DNA from: Agaribacillus aureus
GTDB lineage: Bacteria > Bacteroidota > Bacteroidia > Cytophagales > Cyclobacteriaceae
Assembly (NCBI GenBank): GCA_030442055.1
Contig: JAUJEB010000001.1
Span: forward strand, 2,790,001 to 2,854,000
DNA length: 64,000 bases
Direction: 5' to 3'
Made by a program: the position numbers and the translations under genes. Of the stretch, positions 19,756 through 28,815 are shown piece after piece. The notes under the pieces were generated by a model that saw only the letters and a program-made list of their open reading frames with translations, did no database searches and had not been told where the DNA came from. Positions within the stretch are counted from its first letter, which is position 1. Every line of letters begins with the position of its first letter.

Positions 19756-19995
19756 TTATATTTTCTTATGTGAGCCGTCGCAAAAAGGTTGGTTGCCGGT
19801 ATGTTTGCAGGTACACCAGGCAACTTTCTTATCTTCCTCGATCTCGACCCTTTCCGGCGTAAATGAGGTGCCATTGTGTGATCCGTCGCAGAAAGGTTGA
19901 TTGGTGCTCCTGCCACAGGCGCACCAAAAATAGGTGCCGGCTTTCACATCCTCAACAATAGGAACTTTTTGGGGTATTTCGGGCTTTTCCATCAT
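19756..19995 (-). CDS. tandem CDGSH iron-sulfur protein
   Basis: 79 residues with two CDGSH-type zinc-finger-like motifs: CACGRSTNQPFCDGSHNGT and CTCKHTGNQPFCDGSHKKI. Each C-x-C...C-x-x-x-H set can hold a [2Fe-2S] cluster with three Cys and one His. Two motifs in one short chain match the prokaryotic double-CDGSH group. Soluble, no membrane anchor. An overlapping frame at 19692-19916 is a shadow. Role unknown; probably electron or cluster transfer. Confidence 0.9.
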   Translation of the reverse strand: MMEKPEIPQKVPIVEDVKAGTYFWCACGRSTNQPFCDGSHNGTSFTPERVEIEEDKKVAWCTCKHTGNQPFCDGSHKKI

Positions 19996-20069
19996 TAAAA
20001 TTTTATATATGGGTTATAACATATATTTAACGATTTTTGTTTACTCTGGAATAATTAAAAGAAAATTAC

Positions 20070-20855
20070 TTACTGAAGATACGTATCCAGAATATTCTGA
20101 GTGATAAGTTTATAAATTTTGGCGTAACTCTTGTGTCCTTTCAACGCCTTCATGTGTTGATCAAGTATTTTCAGATCACCCCGTCTCGCCGGCCCTGTCA
20201 GCGCCTGTTGTGGCCCTATTTCCAATGATTTATTGATAGTCTCCACAATCAGCGGCTTTAAGATCTCAAAGTCAAGATCATTTTTTTGAAGGATATCACT
20301 GGCAATGGTTAAAAGGTGGATCGTGAAATTGCAGGCAAATACCGCAGCTATATGCAACGTCTGTCGCGCCTCCGAATTAATTTTGTAAACGCTGGCGCTG
20401 ATTTGACCGGCCATCTCTTTTAATATCTTCCAGGTGTATCTGTTTTCCGCTTCAATACAAATAGGAATATCTCTGAAATCTATTTTTTGATGTTTACTGA
20501 AAGTTTGCAGAGGGTAAAAAACACCAATATTAGGTGTCGAAGCATAACCCAGTGTGTCTATGGATTTACTTCCCGAGGTATGAACAAGAATGGCATCCTC
20601 CGGCACCACCATCTCCTTGATAACCTGTTCTATGATATCGTCAGATACCGCTACGATAAAAATGTCAGAAACACTTTCTGAAAAATCAAGATCTGTTTTT
20701 TGCTCTGCCTGATAAAGGCGGTCAATTAAGCTTTGTGCATTTTTAAAATTACGGCTGTAGACTTCCCGGACGGTGTAGCCGACATTATCCAATTCCGGCG
20801 CCAAATGCCAGGCAACATTCCCCGAACCAATTAGCGAAACCTTCAGTTTTGACAT
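20070..20855 (-). CDS. Rossmann-like/DUF2520 protein
   Basis: 261 residues. The N-terminal half is an NAD(P)-binding Rossmann fold (VSLIGSGNVAWHLAPEL), and the C-terminal half is the helical DUF2520 domain (AAVFACNFTIHLLTIASDIL and GPARRGD). Members resemble ProC/6-phosphogluconate-type reductases and coenzyme F420-dependent oxidoreductases, but no substrate is established. It lies 24 bp before the 96-residue gene on the same strand and may be co-transcribed with it. Confidence 0.85.
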   Translation of the reverse strand: MSKLKVSLIGSGNVAWHLAPELDNVGYTVREVYSRNFKNAQSLIDRLYQAEQKTDLDFSESVSDIFIVAVSDDIIEQVIKEMVVPEDAILVHTSGSKSIDTLGYASTPNIGVFYPLQTFSKHQKIDFRDIPICIEAENRYTWKILKEMAGQISASVYKINSEARQTLHIAAVFACNFTIHLLTIASDILQKNDLDFEILKPLIVETINKSLEIGPQQALTGPARRGDLKILDQHMKALKGHKSYAKIYKLITQNILDTYLQ

Positions 20856-20879
20856 AGGTGTTTATAAAGAAATTGTTAC

Positions 20880-21170
20880 TTACGCATCTACCCTTCTGAT
20901 GCGATGAGGACTGGTTTTAGGCACTCTTTTTATAATCCCTCTCGCTTCAAGATCCAGTTTGACCGTAACGACATACCACAAAATTTTACCGTCAAAGTTT
21001 CCTTTTAACACATCCTGGGCAATTTCGCTTGTTTCCTTGAAGGTCAGCTCTCCCCCATTTTCATCTAAAATCATCAGAATTGCTTCTTTTACCTGATCGT
21101 AACGCCTTTTTAGAATATTTACACCGGCTTTGCCTTCCGGGTGCAAGGTCATTATTTTCTCTTCCATCAT
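20880..21170 (-). CDS. conserved hypothetical protein (DUF6958-like)
   Basis: 96 residues (95 if the second Met is used). It reads as a winged-helix-like small domain: LHPEGKAGVNILKRRYD, then ILDENGGELTFKETSEI, FDGKILWYVVTVKLDLEA and a basic tail. I recall this pattern from Bacteroidota proteins grouped as DUF6958; the name is from memory and uncertain. It could bind nucleic acid, but no motif proves it. Confidence 0.7.
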   Translation of the reverse strand: MMEEKIMTLHPEGKAGVNILKRRYDQVKEAILMILDENGGELTFKETSEIAQDVLKGNFDGKILWYVVTVKLDLEARGIIKRVPKTSPHRIRRVDA

Positions 21171-21373
21171 TTATAGTTATTGTTTGTAGCTCATTTGTTT
21201 TGACGCCTCACCACATCTCCCTTCATGGCTGGAGGCCACTAAGGCGAGGGGCGTACATCATTAAAACTACTATAGTCGCTTTACGCCGGCAAATGATTTT
21301 ATTTCCGGTGCCGGCTTTTAATTATACTGTCGCTGACAAGTTAAGTGCTTAATTACAAAAAAAGAAATGCCAA

Positions 21374-21826
21374 TTAGTTACCCGGAAGTCTGTCATACTT
21401 TTTGGGGGCGTATAAAAACCCAAAAGCTTCACAACCTTCCTTGGTATGTTTTTCGTGATGGATGTAATGGGCACGCATGATCCTTTTCATGTACCGGTTT
21501 TTTGCCTTGTAGTTGATCTTAATTCTGCGGTGTACAATCACATCATGGAAAACAAAATAAAAAATGCCATAGCCTGTTATGCCGATGCCTATGTACAGGG
21601 CAAAATAAAATTGCGCACTGACAGTCCCCAAAAGAATTAGCAATATGGCGGGAATGCTAAATACGACGGCAAATAAATCATTCTTTTCCAGCGTATCGTT
21701 ATGAACCGTATGATGTGATCTGTGCCAACTCCACAAGACCCCGTGCATGATGTATTTGTGGGTAAACCAGGCTACACCTTCCATAAAAAAGAAGGTGCCC
21801 ACTGCCAATAAAATATAAACTAACAT
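21374..21826 (-). CDS. crtZ: beta-carotene 3-hydroxylase
   Basis: 150 residues of the fatty-acid-hydroxylase superfamily. The di-iron His clusters are HKYIMH, HRSHH, FHDVIVHRR and HYIHHEKH, and membrane helices flank them. It adds hydroxyl groups to beta-ionone rings (zeaxanthin formation). It follows ispH by 15 bp, so the two are co-transcribed. A lycopene cyclase gene is not in this window. Confidence 0.92.
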   Translation of the reverse strand: MLVYILLAVGTFFFMEGVAWFTHKYIMHGVLWSWHRSHHTVHNDTLEKNDLFAVVFSIPAILLILLGTVSAQFYFALYIGIGITGYGIFYFVFHDVIVHRRIKINYKAKNRYMKRIMRAHYIHHEKHTKEGCEAFGFLYAPKKYDRLPGN

Positions 21827-21841
21827 TTAAGATCCTCTTAA

Positions 21842-22687
21842 TTAATAAGTTAGCAATTCATTTTTCACAGCCTCCATCAACCACATAGGCGTTGATGTGG
21901 CGCCGCAAATACCTACTTTATCGTTTTGAGAAAACCACGATTTGTCAATTTCCTCCGACCTGGAAATAAAATAAGTATTTGGGTTGGTATTTTTACAAAC
22001 ATTATACAATACCTTCCCATTGGAAGATTTGGTACCGGATACAAAGATAATTTTATCAAACTTGTTGGCAAACTCTCTCAACTCTTTATCTCTGTTGGAT
22101 ACCTGTCTGCAAATAGTATCATTAGCAACAACCTCTATTCCCGCCTCTTCCAGGGTTTTCTTTATCTCATAGAAATTGTCAGTGCTTTTGGTGGTTTGGC
22201 TATACAGGGTGATCCTTTTGGGTAATGCTTCCAGGTCCAATTCTTTGATATCCTGGAATACAATAGCTTTATTACCGGTTTGTCCCAGTAATCCAATCAC
22301 CTCTGCATGCCCGTGTTTTCCGTAGATATAAATCAGTTCATCCTTATCATAAGAATTCTTGATCCTGTTTTGCAATTTTAATACCACCGGGCAGGAGGCA
22401 TCAATTAATTCAAGGTTATTATCAATCGCCAGCTGATAAGTAGAAGGCGGCTCCCCGTGTGCCCTGATCAAAACCTTTCCATCCCGAATATTTTCCAGCT
22501 CTGCATGATTGATTATTTTCAACCCCTTCTCTTCCAGGCGTCTAACCTCTTCGTCATTGTGAACAATATCGCCCAGACAATACAAATGTCCTTCCTCATT
22601 CAGGATTTCCTCAGCCATTTCAATGGCATATACTACACCAAAGCAAAAGCCGGAATTTTCATCTATACTTACTTTCAGATTATACAT
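21842..22687 (-). CDS. ispH: 4-hydroxy-3-methylbut-2-enyl diphosphate reductase
   Basis: 281 residues. The conserved Cys that hold the Fe-S cluster appear in SGFCFGVVYAI, DASCPVV and ICGATSTP, with the catalytic E in the RDKELREFANKFD region and TICRQVSNR. It makes IPP and DMAPP in the MEP pathway. Position between crtB and crtZ suggests dedicated precursor supply to carotenoids. Confidence 0.96.
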   Translation of the reverse strand: MYNLKVSIDENSGFCFGVVYAIEMAEEILNEEGHLYCLGDIVHNDEEVRRLEEKGLKIINHAELENIRDGKVLIRAHGEPPSTYQLAIDNNLELIDASCPVVLKLQNRIKNSYDKDELIYIYGKHGHAEVIGLLGQTGNKAIVFQDIKELDLEALPKRITLYSQTTKSTDNFYEIKKTLEEAGIEVVANDTICRQVSNRDKELREFANKFDKIIFVSGTKSSNGKVLYNVCKNTNPNTYFISRSEEIDKSWFSQNDKVGICGATSTPMWLMEAVKNELLTY

Positions 22688-22750
22688 ACCCGATTTTTCT
22701 AGATTGTAATTTCAAGATCATGATTGCGCAATATGTGTATGGCAGTTTCA

Positions 22751-23584
22751 TTAAATATGCTTAAATCTATGTTTGAAATAGGTCTGAATTAGTAATGCAA
22801 TTTTTTTGTTATCCGGAATTCTAACCCGCTCCTGCATTATTTTGGAAGCCGGGCAATCTCTGATTTTCTTAAACAGCTTTAAGTAATAGATATACGCCAG
22901 ATAGACTCCCATGCTGGCACCTTTGGGTAATCCCAGAATGCCGTCATAGGCAGCATCAAAATCTCTGGATATATCTTCTTCAATGGCAGTCTTTGTTTTT
23001 TTATTGAAATGTTTGAAATCGACATTCGGGAAATAAGTCCTACCTCTTTCCTGGAAATCGCTCTTCATATCCCGCAGAAAATTCACCTTTTGAAATGCCG
23101 CTCCCAGCCTACGTGCCGGAGCCTTCAGCTTTTGGTACAATTGGTTATCTCCTTCGCAAAACACCCGCAAACACATCAAGCCCACTACTTCGGCGGAACC
23201 ATAGATGTATTCATCATATTTATTTTCATTGTAGGTCTGAAAATACAAATCCATTTCCATGCTATGCAGGAAGGCATCAATCAGTTCGTAATCAATATGA
23301 TACTTTTTAACAGTAACCTGGAATGAGTGTAATACAGGATTAAGGCTTATTCCAGTTTCCAGGGCTTTGTAGGTATCTTTTTTAAAATCTTCCAGCAACT
23401 GTTTTTTATTATGGTCATGAAAAGTATCAACTATTTCATCGGCATAGCGCACAAAACCATATATGGCATAAATTGGAAAATGGTATTTCTTATGCAATGT
23501 TTTTATACCCAGCGTAAAAGAGGTACTGTAGTGTTGGGTAATCAGCTTACTGCACTTGAAAGTGGTTTCGTCATAAAGTTTCAT
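22751..23584 (-). CDS. crtB: phytoene synthase
   Basis: 277 residues. The two Asp-rich motifs are VRYADEIVDTFHDH and NFLRDMKSDFQERGRTYFP, which bind the diphosphates of two GGPP through magnesium. It condenses them to phytoene, the first committed step of carotenoid synthesis. 63 bp before ispH and 153 bp after crtI. Confidence 0.95.
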   Translation of the reverse strand: MKLYDETTFKCSKLITQHYSTSFTLGIKTLHKKYHFPIYAIYGFVRYADEIVDTFHDHNKKQLLEDFKKDTYKALETGISLNPVLHSFQVTVKKYHIDYELIDAFLHSMEMDLYFQTYNENKYDEYIYGSAEVVGLMCLRVFCEGDNQLYQKLKAPARRLGAAFQKVNFLRDMKSDFQERGRTYFPNVDFKHFNKKTKTAIEEDISRDFDAAYDGILGLPKGASMGVYLAYIYYLKLFKKIRDCPASKIMQERVRIPDNKKIALLIQTYFKHRFKHI

Positions 23585-23687
23585 TTCTCGCTTGGGCCTT
23601 TATATAAAAATAAGTATTTCATTTATTATTTTTAACCTTTTTGGTCAGATAGAGACCTTAATGCCTGCAATAATTATTAAACACACA

Positions 23688-23708
23688 CTGCGCATCCCGA
23701 AGGCGCAG
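23688..23708. other. small intercistronic hairpin between crtI and crtB
   Basis: CTGCGC and GCGCAG arms around a 9-nt loop, without a T-run on either side. It is a possible mRNA-stability or processing element between the two cistrons rather than a terminator. Confidence 0.35.
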
Positions 23709-23737
23709 GGGGAATTTTTACAGTAAGCATATCGGTT

Positions 23738-25240
23738 TCACCTTTTGTTACCGAATTCTTTTAATATCTCCCCGGCGACAACCTGGCCTGAAATAATGGA
23801 TGGTGGCACACCAGGACCTGGAACCGTCAATTGGCCCGTATAATATAAATTATTTACTTTTTTGCTTTTCAACGACGGCTTTAAAATGGCTGTTTGTCTT
23901 AATGTGTTTGCCAAACCGTATCCATTTCCCTTATAGGCATTGTAATCCCTGATAAAATCGTTATGAGCAAAACTCTTTTTGTAAATAACAGCGTCGCGGA
24001 TGTTTTGTTTTGTTAATCTTTCAAGTCGCTCCATGACCAGTTGGTAGTATCTCTCCCTAATAGATGCCTCATCCTCCAGCCCGGTTGCAACCGGTATTAA
24101 AATAAATAAATTTTCATGGCCCTCAGGTGCCACCGACGGGTCGGTAATACTGGGCGCAGAGACATAAAATAAAGGTTTTTCAGGCCATTTTTTGGTCTCG
24201 TAAATTTCAACCGCATGAGGCCCGAAATCTTCGTCAAAAAACAGGTTGTGGTGACGAAGGTTTTTTAATCGCTTGTTGATACCCAGATAGTAAATAAGGC
24301 ACGACGGGGCCATCACCCTGCCTTCCCAGTAGTTTTCATTATAGGTTCGGCAGGCTTCCGGAAGTAGTGCCGACTCCACGTGATGGTAGTCCGCGCCACC
24401 AATAACGACGTCCGCCGGAAATTCATGATCAGCGGTCACCACGCTGCTGGCTTTTCTGTTGTTTACCACGATTTCCTTTACTTCCTGGTTATATTTTATG
24501 GTTACACCAAGAGATTGTGCCAATGCTACCATTCCCTCCACAATTTTAAACATTCCCCCCTTTGGATACCATGTTCCCAGCTTGATATCGGCATAGTTCA
24601 TTAAGCTATACAAAGCCGGTGTGTTTTCCGGCAAAGCCCCCAGGAATAATACTGGAAACTCCATCAGCTCAATTAGTTTTTCGTTTTTGAAAAACTTTCG
24701 GATATGCTTATGAATGGAAACAAAAACATCACATTTTAATATATCTATCAAAAGCTGAAGGCTTAAAAATTCAAATATGGATCGGCTTGGTTTGTATACC
24801 AGTTGATTAATTCCCACCTGGTATTTGTATCCTGCTTCTTTGAGGAATTGTAGTAACTTTTTGTAACTACCTGCTTCAAAACTTTCAAACAGCTCCCCTA
24901 ATTCTTCGAGATTAGCGGGAATGTCCACGAAGTCGTCGTCACCAAAAATCACTGAATAAGACGGGTCCAACCTGATCAGGTCATAATAATCAGTGGTTGA
25001 GCGGCCGAACTTTTGAAAATAATTTTCGAAGACATCGGGCATCCAGTACCAGCTTGGTCCCATGTCAAACGTAAAACCTTCAGCCTTAAAACTCCTGGCC
25101 CTTCCTCCAGGGCTGCCATTTTTTTCAAGGATTGTGACATCGTAACCTTCGTGGGCAAGTGAAGTAGCTGCCGCAAGACCGGCAAAACCTGCTCCAATGA
25201 CAACAACTTTCTTATGTGCGGTAGATTTATCTTGCTTCAA
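23738..25240 (-). CDS. crtI: phytoene desaturase
   Basis: 500 residues of the CrtI family. The N-terminal FAD motif is VIGAGFAGLAAATSLAHEGY with GSPGGRARSF following, and the C-terminal signature is LYYTGQLTVPGPGVPPSI. It converts phytoene to lycopene at the membrane. First gene of the crtI-crtB-ispH-crtZ run; a 317-bp divergent region separates it from the DUF4286 gene. Confidence 0.95.
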   Translation of the reverse strand: MKQDKSTAHKKVVVIGAGFAGLAAATSLAHEGYDVTILEKNGSPGGRARSFKAEGFTFDMGPSWYWMPDVFENYFQKFGRSTTDYYDLIRLDPSYSVIFGDDDFVDIPANLEELGELFESFEAGSYKKLLQFLKEAGYKYQVGINQLVYKPSRSIFEFLSLQLLIDILKCDVFVSIHKHIRKFFKNEKLIELMEFPVLFLGALPENTPALYSLMNYADIKLGTWYPKGGMFKIVEGMVALAQSLGVTIKYNQEVKEIVVNNRKASSVVTADHEFPADVVIGGADYHHVESALLPEACRTYNENYWEGRVMAPSCLIYYLGINKRLKNLRHHNLFFDEDFGPHAVEIYETKKWPEKPLFYVSAPSITDPSVAPEGHENLFILIPVATGLEDEASIRERYYQLVMERLERLTKQNIRDAVIYKKSFAHNDFIRDYNAYKGNGYGLANTLRQTAILKPSLKSKKVNNLYYTGQLTVPGPGVPPSIISGQVVAGEILKEFGNKR

Positions 25241-25557
25241 TTTTTAAAATTTACATTAACGCTCTCACTCCATCATTTTGTTTCCCAAAATCAGCGCACC
25301 TCCATGTGTCGGGGCCGCTGACAGGTTACGGATTTAATCGAACCGGCAAAACGAAATGCCGTAGAATCAGTAGAAAAGGAAACTATCTTTCCTCTAGGTT
25401 CTAACACTTTATTGACCTTTTTGATTGATCGGAATTTAAAATTCTTTTCCGACCGCATCCGACATTGAATTTAAAAAGAACAATATAGCAATTGTTGCTA
25501 AGTTTTAAAGATATTATTCTAAATTGAGGAACAAGAAAACGGTAAGATCCCCTAGTT
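25241..25557. promoter_or_regulatory. divergent crtI / DUF4286 upstream region
   Basis: 317 bp that must contain promoters for both directions. I could not find a full TTG-N19-TAnnTTTG site, nor any MerR/CarH-type operator. Confidence 0.4.
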
Positions 25558-25863
25558 ATGATTTTATATAATGTAACTGTTAATATTGATGACGACGTGA
25601 GAGAGGAATGGATCACGTGGATGAAAACAAAACACATCCCCGATGTATTGGCAACCGGGCAATTTATAGATCATCGGTTCTACAAGCTGATCGAAGAGGT
25701 ACAAAATGGTGGCACCACTTATTCTATTCAATTTTTTGCCCGCTCTATGCGTGAAATTGATCACTACCTTGCCAACTTTGCTACCAGGCTAAGAGATGAT
25801 CACCTGCAGAAATTTAAAGATAAACATGTAGCCTTCCGCACGGTGCTGGAATCGGTGGATTGA
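25558..25863 (+). CDS. DUF4286 family protein
   Basis: 101 residues: MILYNVTVNIDDDVREEWI, HIPDVLATGQF, then YSIQFFARSMREIDHYL and a C-terminal RDDHLQKFKDKHVAFRT. This is a ferredoxin-like alpha/beta domain widespread in Bacteroidota with no known role. Monocistronic by position. Confidence 0.85.
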   Translation: MILYNVTVNIDDDVREEWITWMKTKHIPDVLATGQFIDHRFYKLIEEVQNGGTTYSIQFFARSMREIDHYLANFATRLRDDHLQKFKDKHVAFRTVLESVD

Positions 25864-25954
25864 AACCGTGAGCATTCAACCCTGGCTGAAATTGTAAAAA
25901 ACATTTTTGGAATCGCTGTACCAGCGTATCATAAAATCTCAGCGGAATTTGTAC

Positions 25955-26446
25955 CTAAAAACTTACCGGCTCTGACCATGTCGCCGGATAATTGACCAGT
26001 TGCTCCCTGGTTAATCGGCAATTGATCCATTCCCCGTCGAATTGTGTGTCCAGTTTTTTATAAAAATTTATAGCAGGTTCATTCCAGTCAAGGACCTGCC
26101 AATTCAGTAGTTGGCAGTTTGTTTCAAGTGCAACCGCTACGGTAACATCAAAGAGTTTTTTGCCAATGCCGGAGCCGCGATAGGACTCTTTAACTACAAG
26201 GTCCTCGAGGTAAAGGCATTTCCCTTTCCAGGTAGAATAACGATAGTAGTAAATAGATATGCCCACAATCTTGCCTTCAACCTCGGCTACGTAAAGTCCG
26301 AAGACGGGAGAATCGCCAAACCCGTCCTCTTCCATTTTTTCCAGGGTATTATCTACTTCATCAGGTGCCTTTTCATAATTGGCCAGTTCCTGAATTAAAT
26401 CCAGTACCTGTGGTAAGTCTTCTTTGACTCCTTTTCTAATATTCAT
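25955..26446 (-). CDS. GNAT-family N-acetyltransferase (SSAT-like)
   Basis: 163 residues. The start MNIRKGVKEDLPQVLDLIQELANYEKAPDEV and the loop ESYRGSGIGKKLF, followed by NWQVLDWNEPAINFYKKL, resemble diamine/spermidine acetyltransferases (SSAT group). The substrate is inferred, not shown. Confidence 0.85.
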   Translation of the reverse strand: MNIRKGVKEDLPQVLDLIQELANYEKAPDEVDNTLEKMEEDGFGDSPVFGLYVAEVEGKIVGISIYYYRYSTWKGKCLYLEDLVVKESYRGSGIGKKLFDVTVAVALETNCQLLNWQVLDWNEPAINFYKKLDTQFDGEWINCRLTREQLVNYPATWSEPVSF

Positions 26447-26562
26447 AATCTAAAACAAAACGGCCTTCAAAATCAGTTAATACCCCACAGATTCATGCGA
26501 TCCAATACCTTCATCACAAGGCCTGTTCAATTTTTTTGTGATTAAATGTATAACCATTATTT

Positions 26563-28704
26563 TCATAACTCATCTTTATATGGCCACAAACCCATATTGT
26601 ACCAGGCAAAGGCATAAAGATCTGAGATCCGATCGATGATTTTTGAGGTAGGGGTTCCGGCTCCATGGCCCGCATCGGTATCTACACGGATCAGCACCGG
26701 GTTGTCTCCAAGGTGCTTTTCCTGTAAAGTAGCTGCAAACTTAAATGAATGGGCCGGCACAACCCTGTCGTCATGATCTCCTGTTGTTATCATAGTAGCC
26801 GGATAATCGGTGCCCGATTTTAAAGCGTGAAGCGGAGAATACTTTAACAAGTACTCCATCATCTCTTTGGAATCATCGGCCGTACCGTAGTCATATGCCC
26901 ATCCGGCGCCAGCTGTAAATTTATGATAACGCAACATATCTAAAACCCCAACCGCCGGAAACGCTACTTTAACCAAATCGGGTCTTTGGGTCATGGTAGC
27001 TCCAACTAATAGTCCACCGTTAGAACCACCGGCAATGGCTAAATATTCCGGGTTGGTATACTCATTGCCGATCAGATATTCAGCGGCAGCAATGAAATCG
27101 TCAAATACGTTTTGTTTGTTCATTTTTGTTCCGGCCAGATGCCAGGCTTTGCCATATTCGCCACCTCCTCTGAGGTTAGCCTGTGCGTAAATGCCTCCGT
27201 TTTCCAACCACACAGTTCTGGCAATACTGAATCCGGGTGTCAAACTAATGTTAAACCCGCCATAGCCATATAAATAAGTTGGGTTTTGACCATTTAATTC
27301 AATACCCTTCTTGTGCACAAGAAACATAGGTATTTTGGTACCATCTTTACTTTCGTAAAAAACCTGTTTGGTCTCATAGTCATCCGGGTTGAATTTTACA
27401 TCTGGTTTTTCGTATAGCTCCGAACTTCCTTTATTAATATCATATTTAAAGATGGATGAAGGGTAAGTAAATGAGGTAAAAGTATAATACAAGATGCTGT
27501 CTTCTCTGCGGGCACCAAAGCCGTAGGCACTGCCAATTCCGGGCAATTCAACTTCCCTTTCCAGCTTTCCCTGTAAATCAAATTGCTTTATACTTGTTTT
27601 AGCGTCAACCATATAACTGGCAAATAGTTTGCCCCCGCCCGTGCTGGCAGACAGCACATTTTCAGTTTCAGGAATAAGTGTACGCCATTGATCCGGCGCC
27701 AGATTCTTAGCGTCGACCGCCATCACCTTCTTATTGGGTGCGTCCAGATTGGTTTGGATGAACAAGGTGGCTCCCTCATTGCCTATCACCTGGTAATCGT
27801 TGTCAAAGTTATTCACCACTGCTGCAATCTCACTATCCGGACTACTTAGGTCCTTTATATACAATTCGTTACCCGACGTACTTTGAGCGGCTGCGATAAT
27901 CAAATATTTTTGATCCTCTGTAACACTTCCCGAAATATAACGCCTGGCTTGAGACGCTCCGCCAAAAATCAGTTGATCCTCAGATTGATGCTTTCCTAAA
28001 GTGTGATAATATAACTTGTGAAACTGGGTTTTGGCTGATAGCTCACTCCCGTCAGTTGGCTTATCATAACTACTGTAAAAGAACCCCTCGTTCCCCACCC
28101 AGGAAATCCCGGTAAATTTCAGATCGACCAGGGTATCACCTACCATAGCCATCGATTCTGTATTCAGTACGATCGCCTTTCGCCAATCCGAGCCGCCTTC
28201 GGACAGCAGAATGCCCACCATAGAGCCATCCTTTGTAAAGCTTGTTCCGGACATCGAGATGGTGCCATCTTCCGCAAATTTATTGGGATCAACAAACAGC
28301 GTAGCTTCCCCGTTCAGGTCCTTTTTTCTATATAAGACATTTTGATTTTGCAAGCCGTCATTTTTATAGAAATAATAGTAGTCACCGTGTTTGACCGGTG
28401 CATAAACTTTTTCATAGTTCCACAATTCCTCCAGCCTGGTTTTGATTTTGTCGCGAAAAGGAATGTTGCTGAGATAATTAAACGTTACATTGTTTTGTGC
28501 TTTCACCCACGAGGCTGTCTCGTCGGAAAGATCATCTTCCAGCCACCGGTAGGGATCCTCGACCTCCACACCAAAATAGGTATCCACACTATCCACCTTT
28601 TTTGTCTCAGGATAAACTGAAACTTTGGCAATGTTCTCTGTTGTTTGCTCCACACAGGCACAGGTTAAGATTAACGGTAATAAGAAAAAATAAGTGTATT
28701 TCAT
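26563..28704 (-). CDS. prolyl oligopeptidase, S9A, lipoprotein
   Basis: 713 residues. A lipoprotein-like signal (LILTCAC) suggests envelope location. The N-terminal half is the seven-bladed propeller (VEVEDPYRWLEDD at the start). The C-terminal alpha/beta-hydrolase carries the catalytic Ser in AGGSNGG, the Asp in DHDDRVVPAHS and the His in DAGHGAGTP. It cleaves short peptides after proline. The length is normal for the family. Confidence 0.95.
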   Translation of the reverse strand: MKYTYFFLLPLILTCACVEQTTENIAKVSVYPETKKVDSVDTYFGVEVEDPYRWLEDDLSDETASWVKAQNNVTFNYLSNIPFRDKIKTRLEELWNYEKVYAPVKHGDYYYFYKNDGLQNQNVLYRKKDLNGEATLFVDPNKFAEDGTISMSGTSFTKDGSMVGILLSEGGSDWRKAIVLNTESMAMVGDTLVDLKFTGISWVGNEGFFYSSYDKPTDGSELSAKTQFHKLYYHTLGKHQSEDQLIFGGASQARRYISGSVTEDQKYLIIAAAQSTSGNELYIKDLSSPDSEIAAVVNNFDNDYQVIGNEGATLFIQTNLDAPNKKVMAVDAKNLAPDQWRTLIPETENVLSASTGGGKLFASYMVDAKTSIKQFDLQGKLEREVELPGIGSAYGFGARREDSILYYTFTSFTYPSSIFKYDINKGSSELYEKPDVKFNPDDYETKQVFYESKDGTKIPMFLVHKKGIELNGQNPTYLYGYGGFNISLTPGFSIARTVWLENGGIYAQANLRGGGEYGKAWHLAGTKMNKQNVFDDFIAAAEYLIGNEYTNPEYLAIAGGSNGGLLVGATMTQRPDLVKVAFPAVGVLDMLRYHKFTAGAGWAYDYGTADDSKEMMEYLLKYSPLHALKSGTDYPATMITTGDHDDRVVPAHSFKFAATLQEKHLGDNPVLIRVDTDAGHGAGTPTSKIIDRISDLYAFAWYNMGLWPYKDEL

Positions 28705-28815
28705 TTTCCAGGTTCGTTTGGTTGTTTATTTAGTAAATATAAAAAGTCCGTTTTATTTTTCAATAAACTCGGCGGCTCTTCAGGTAAGGGCTTATCAGTA
28801 CCTTAAAAAATCCGG

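Noticed and set aside
1809-21250. Shared 14-mer CACTAAGGCGAGGG at 1809-1822 and 21237-21250 as a repeat element.
   Set aside because: A single 14-bp match is expected by chance several times in a window of this size.
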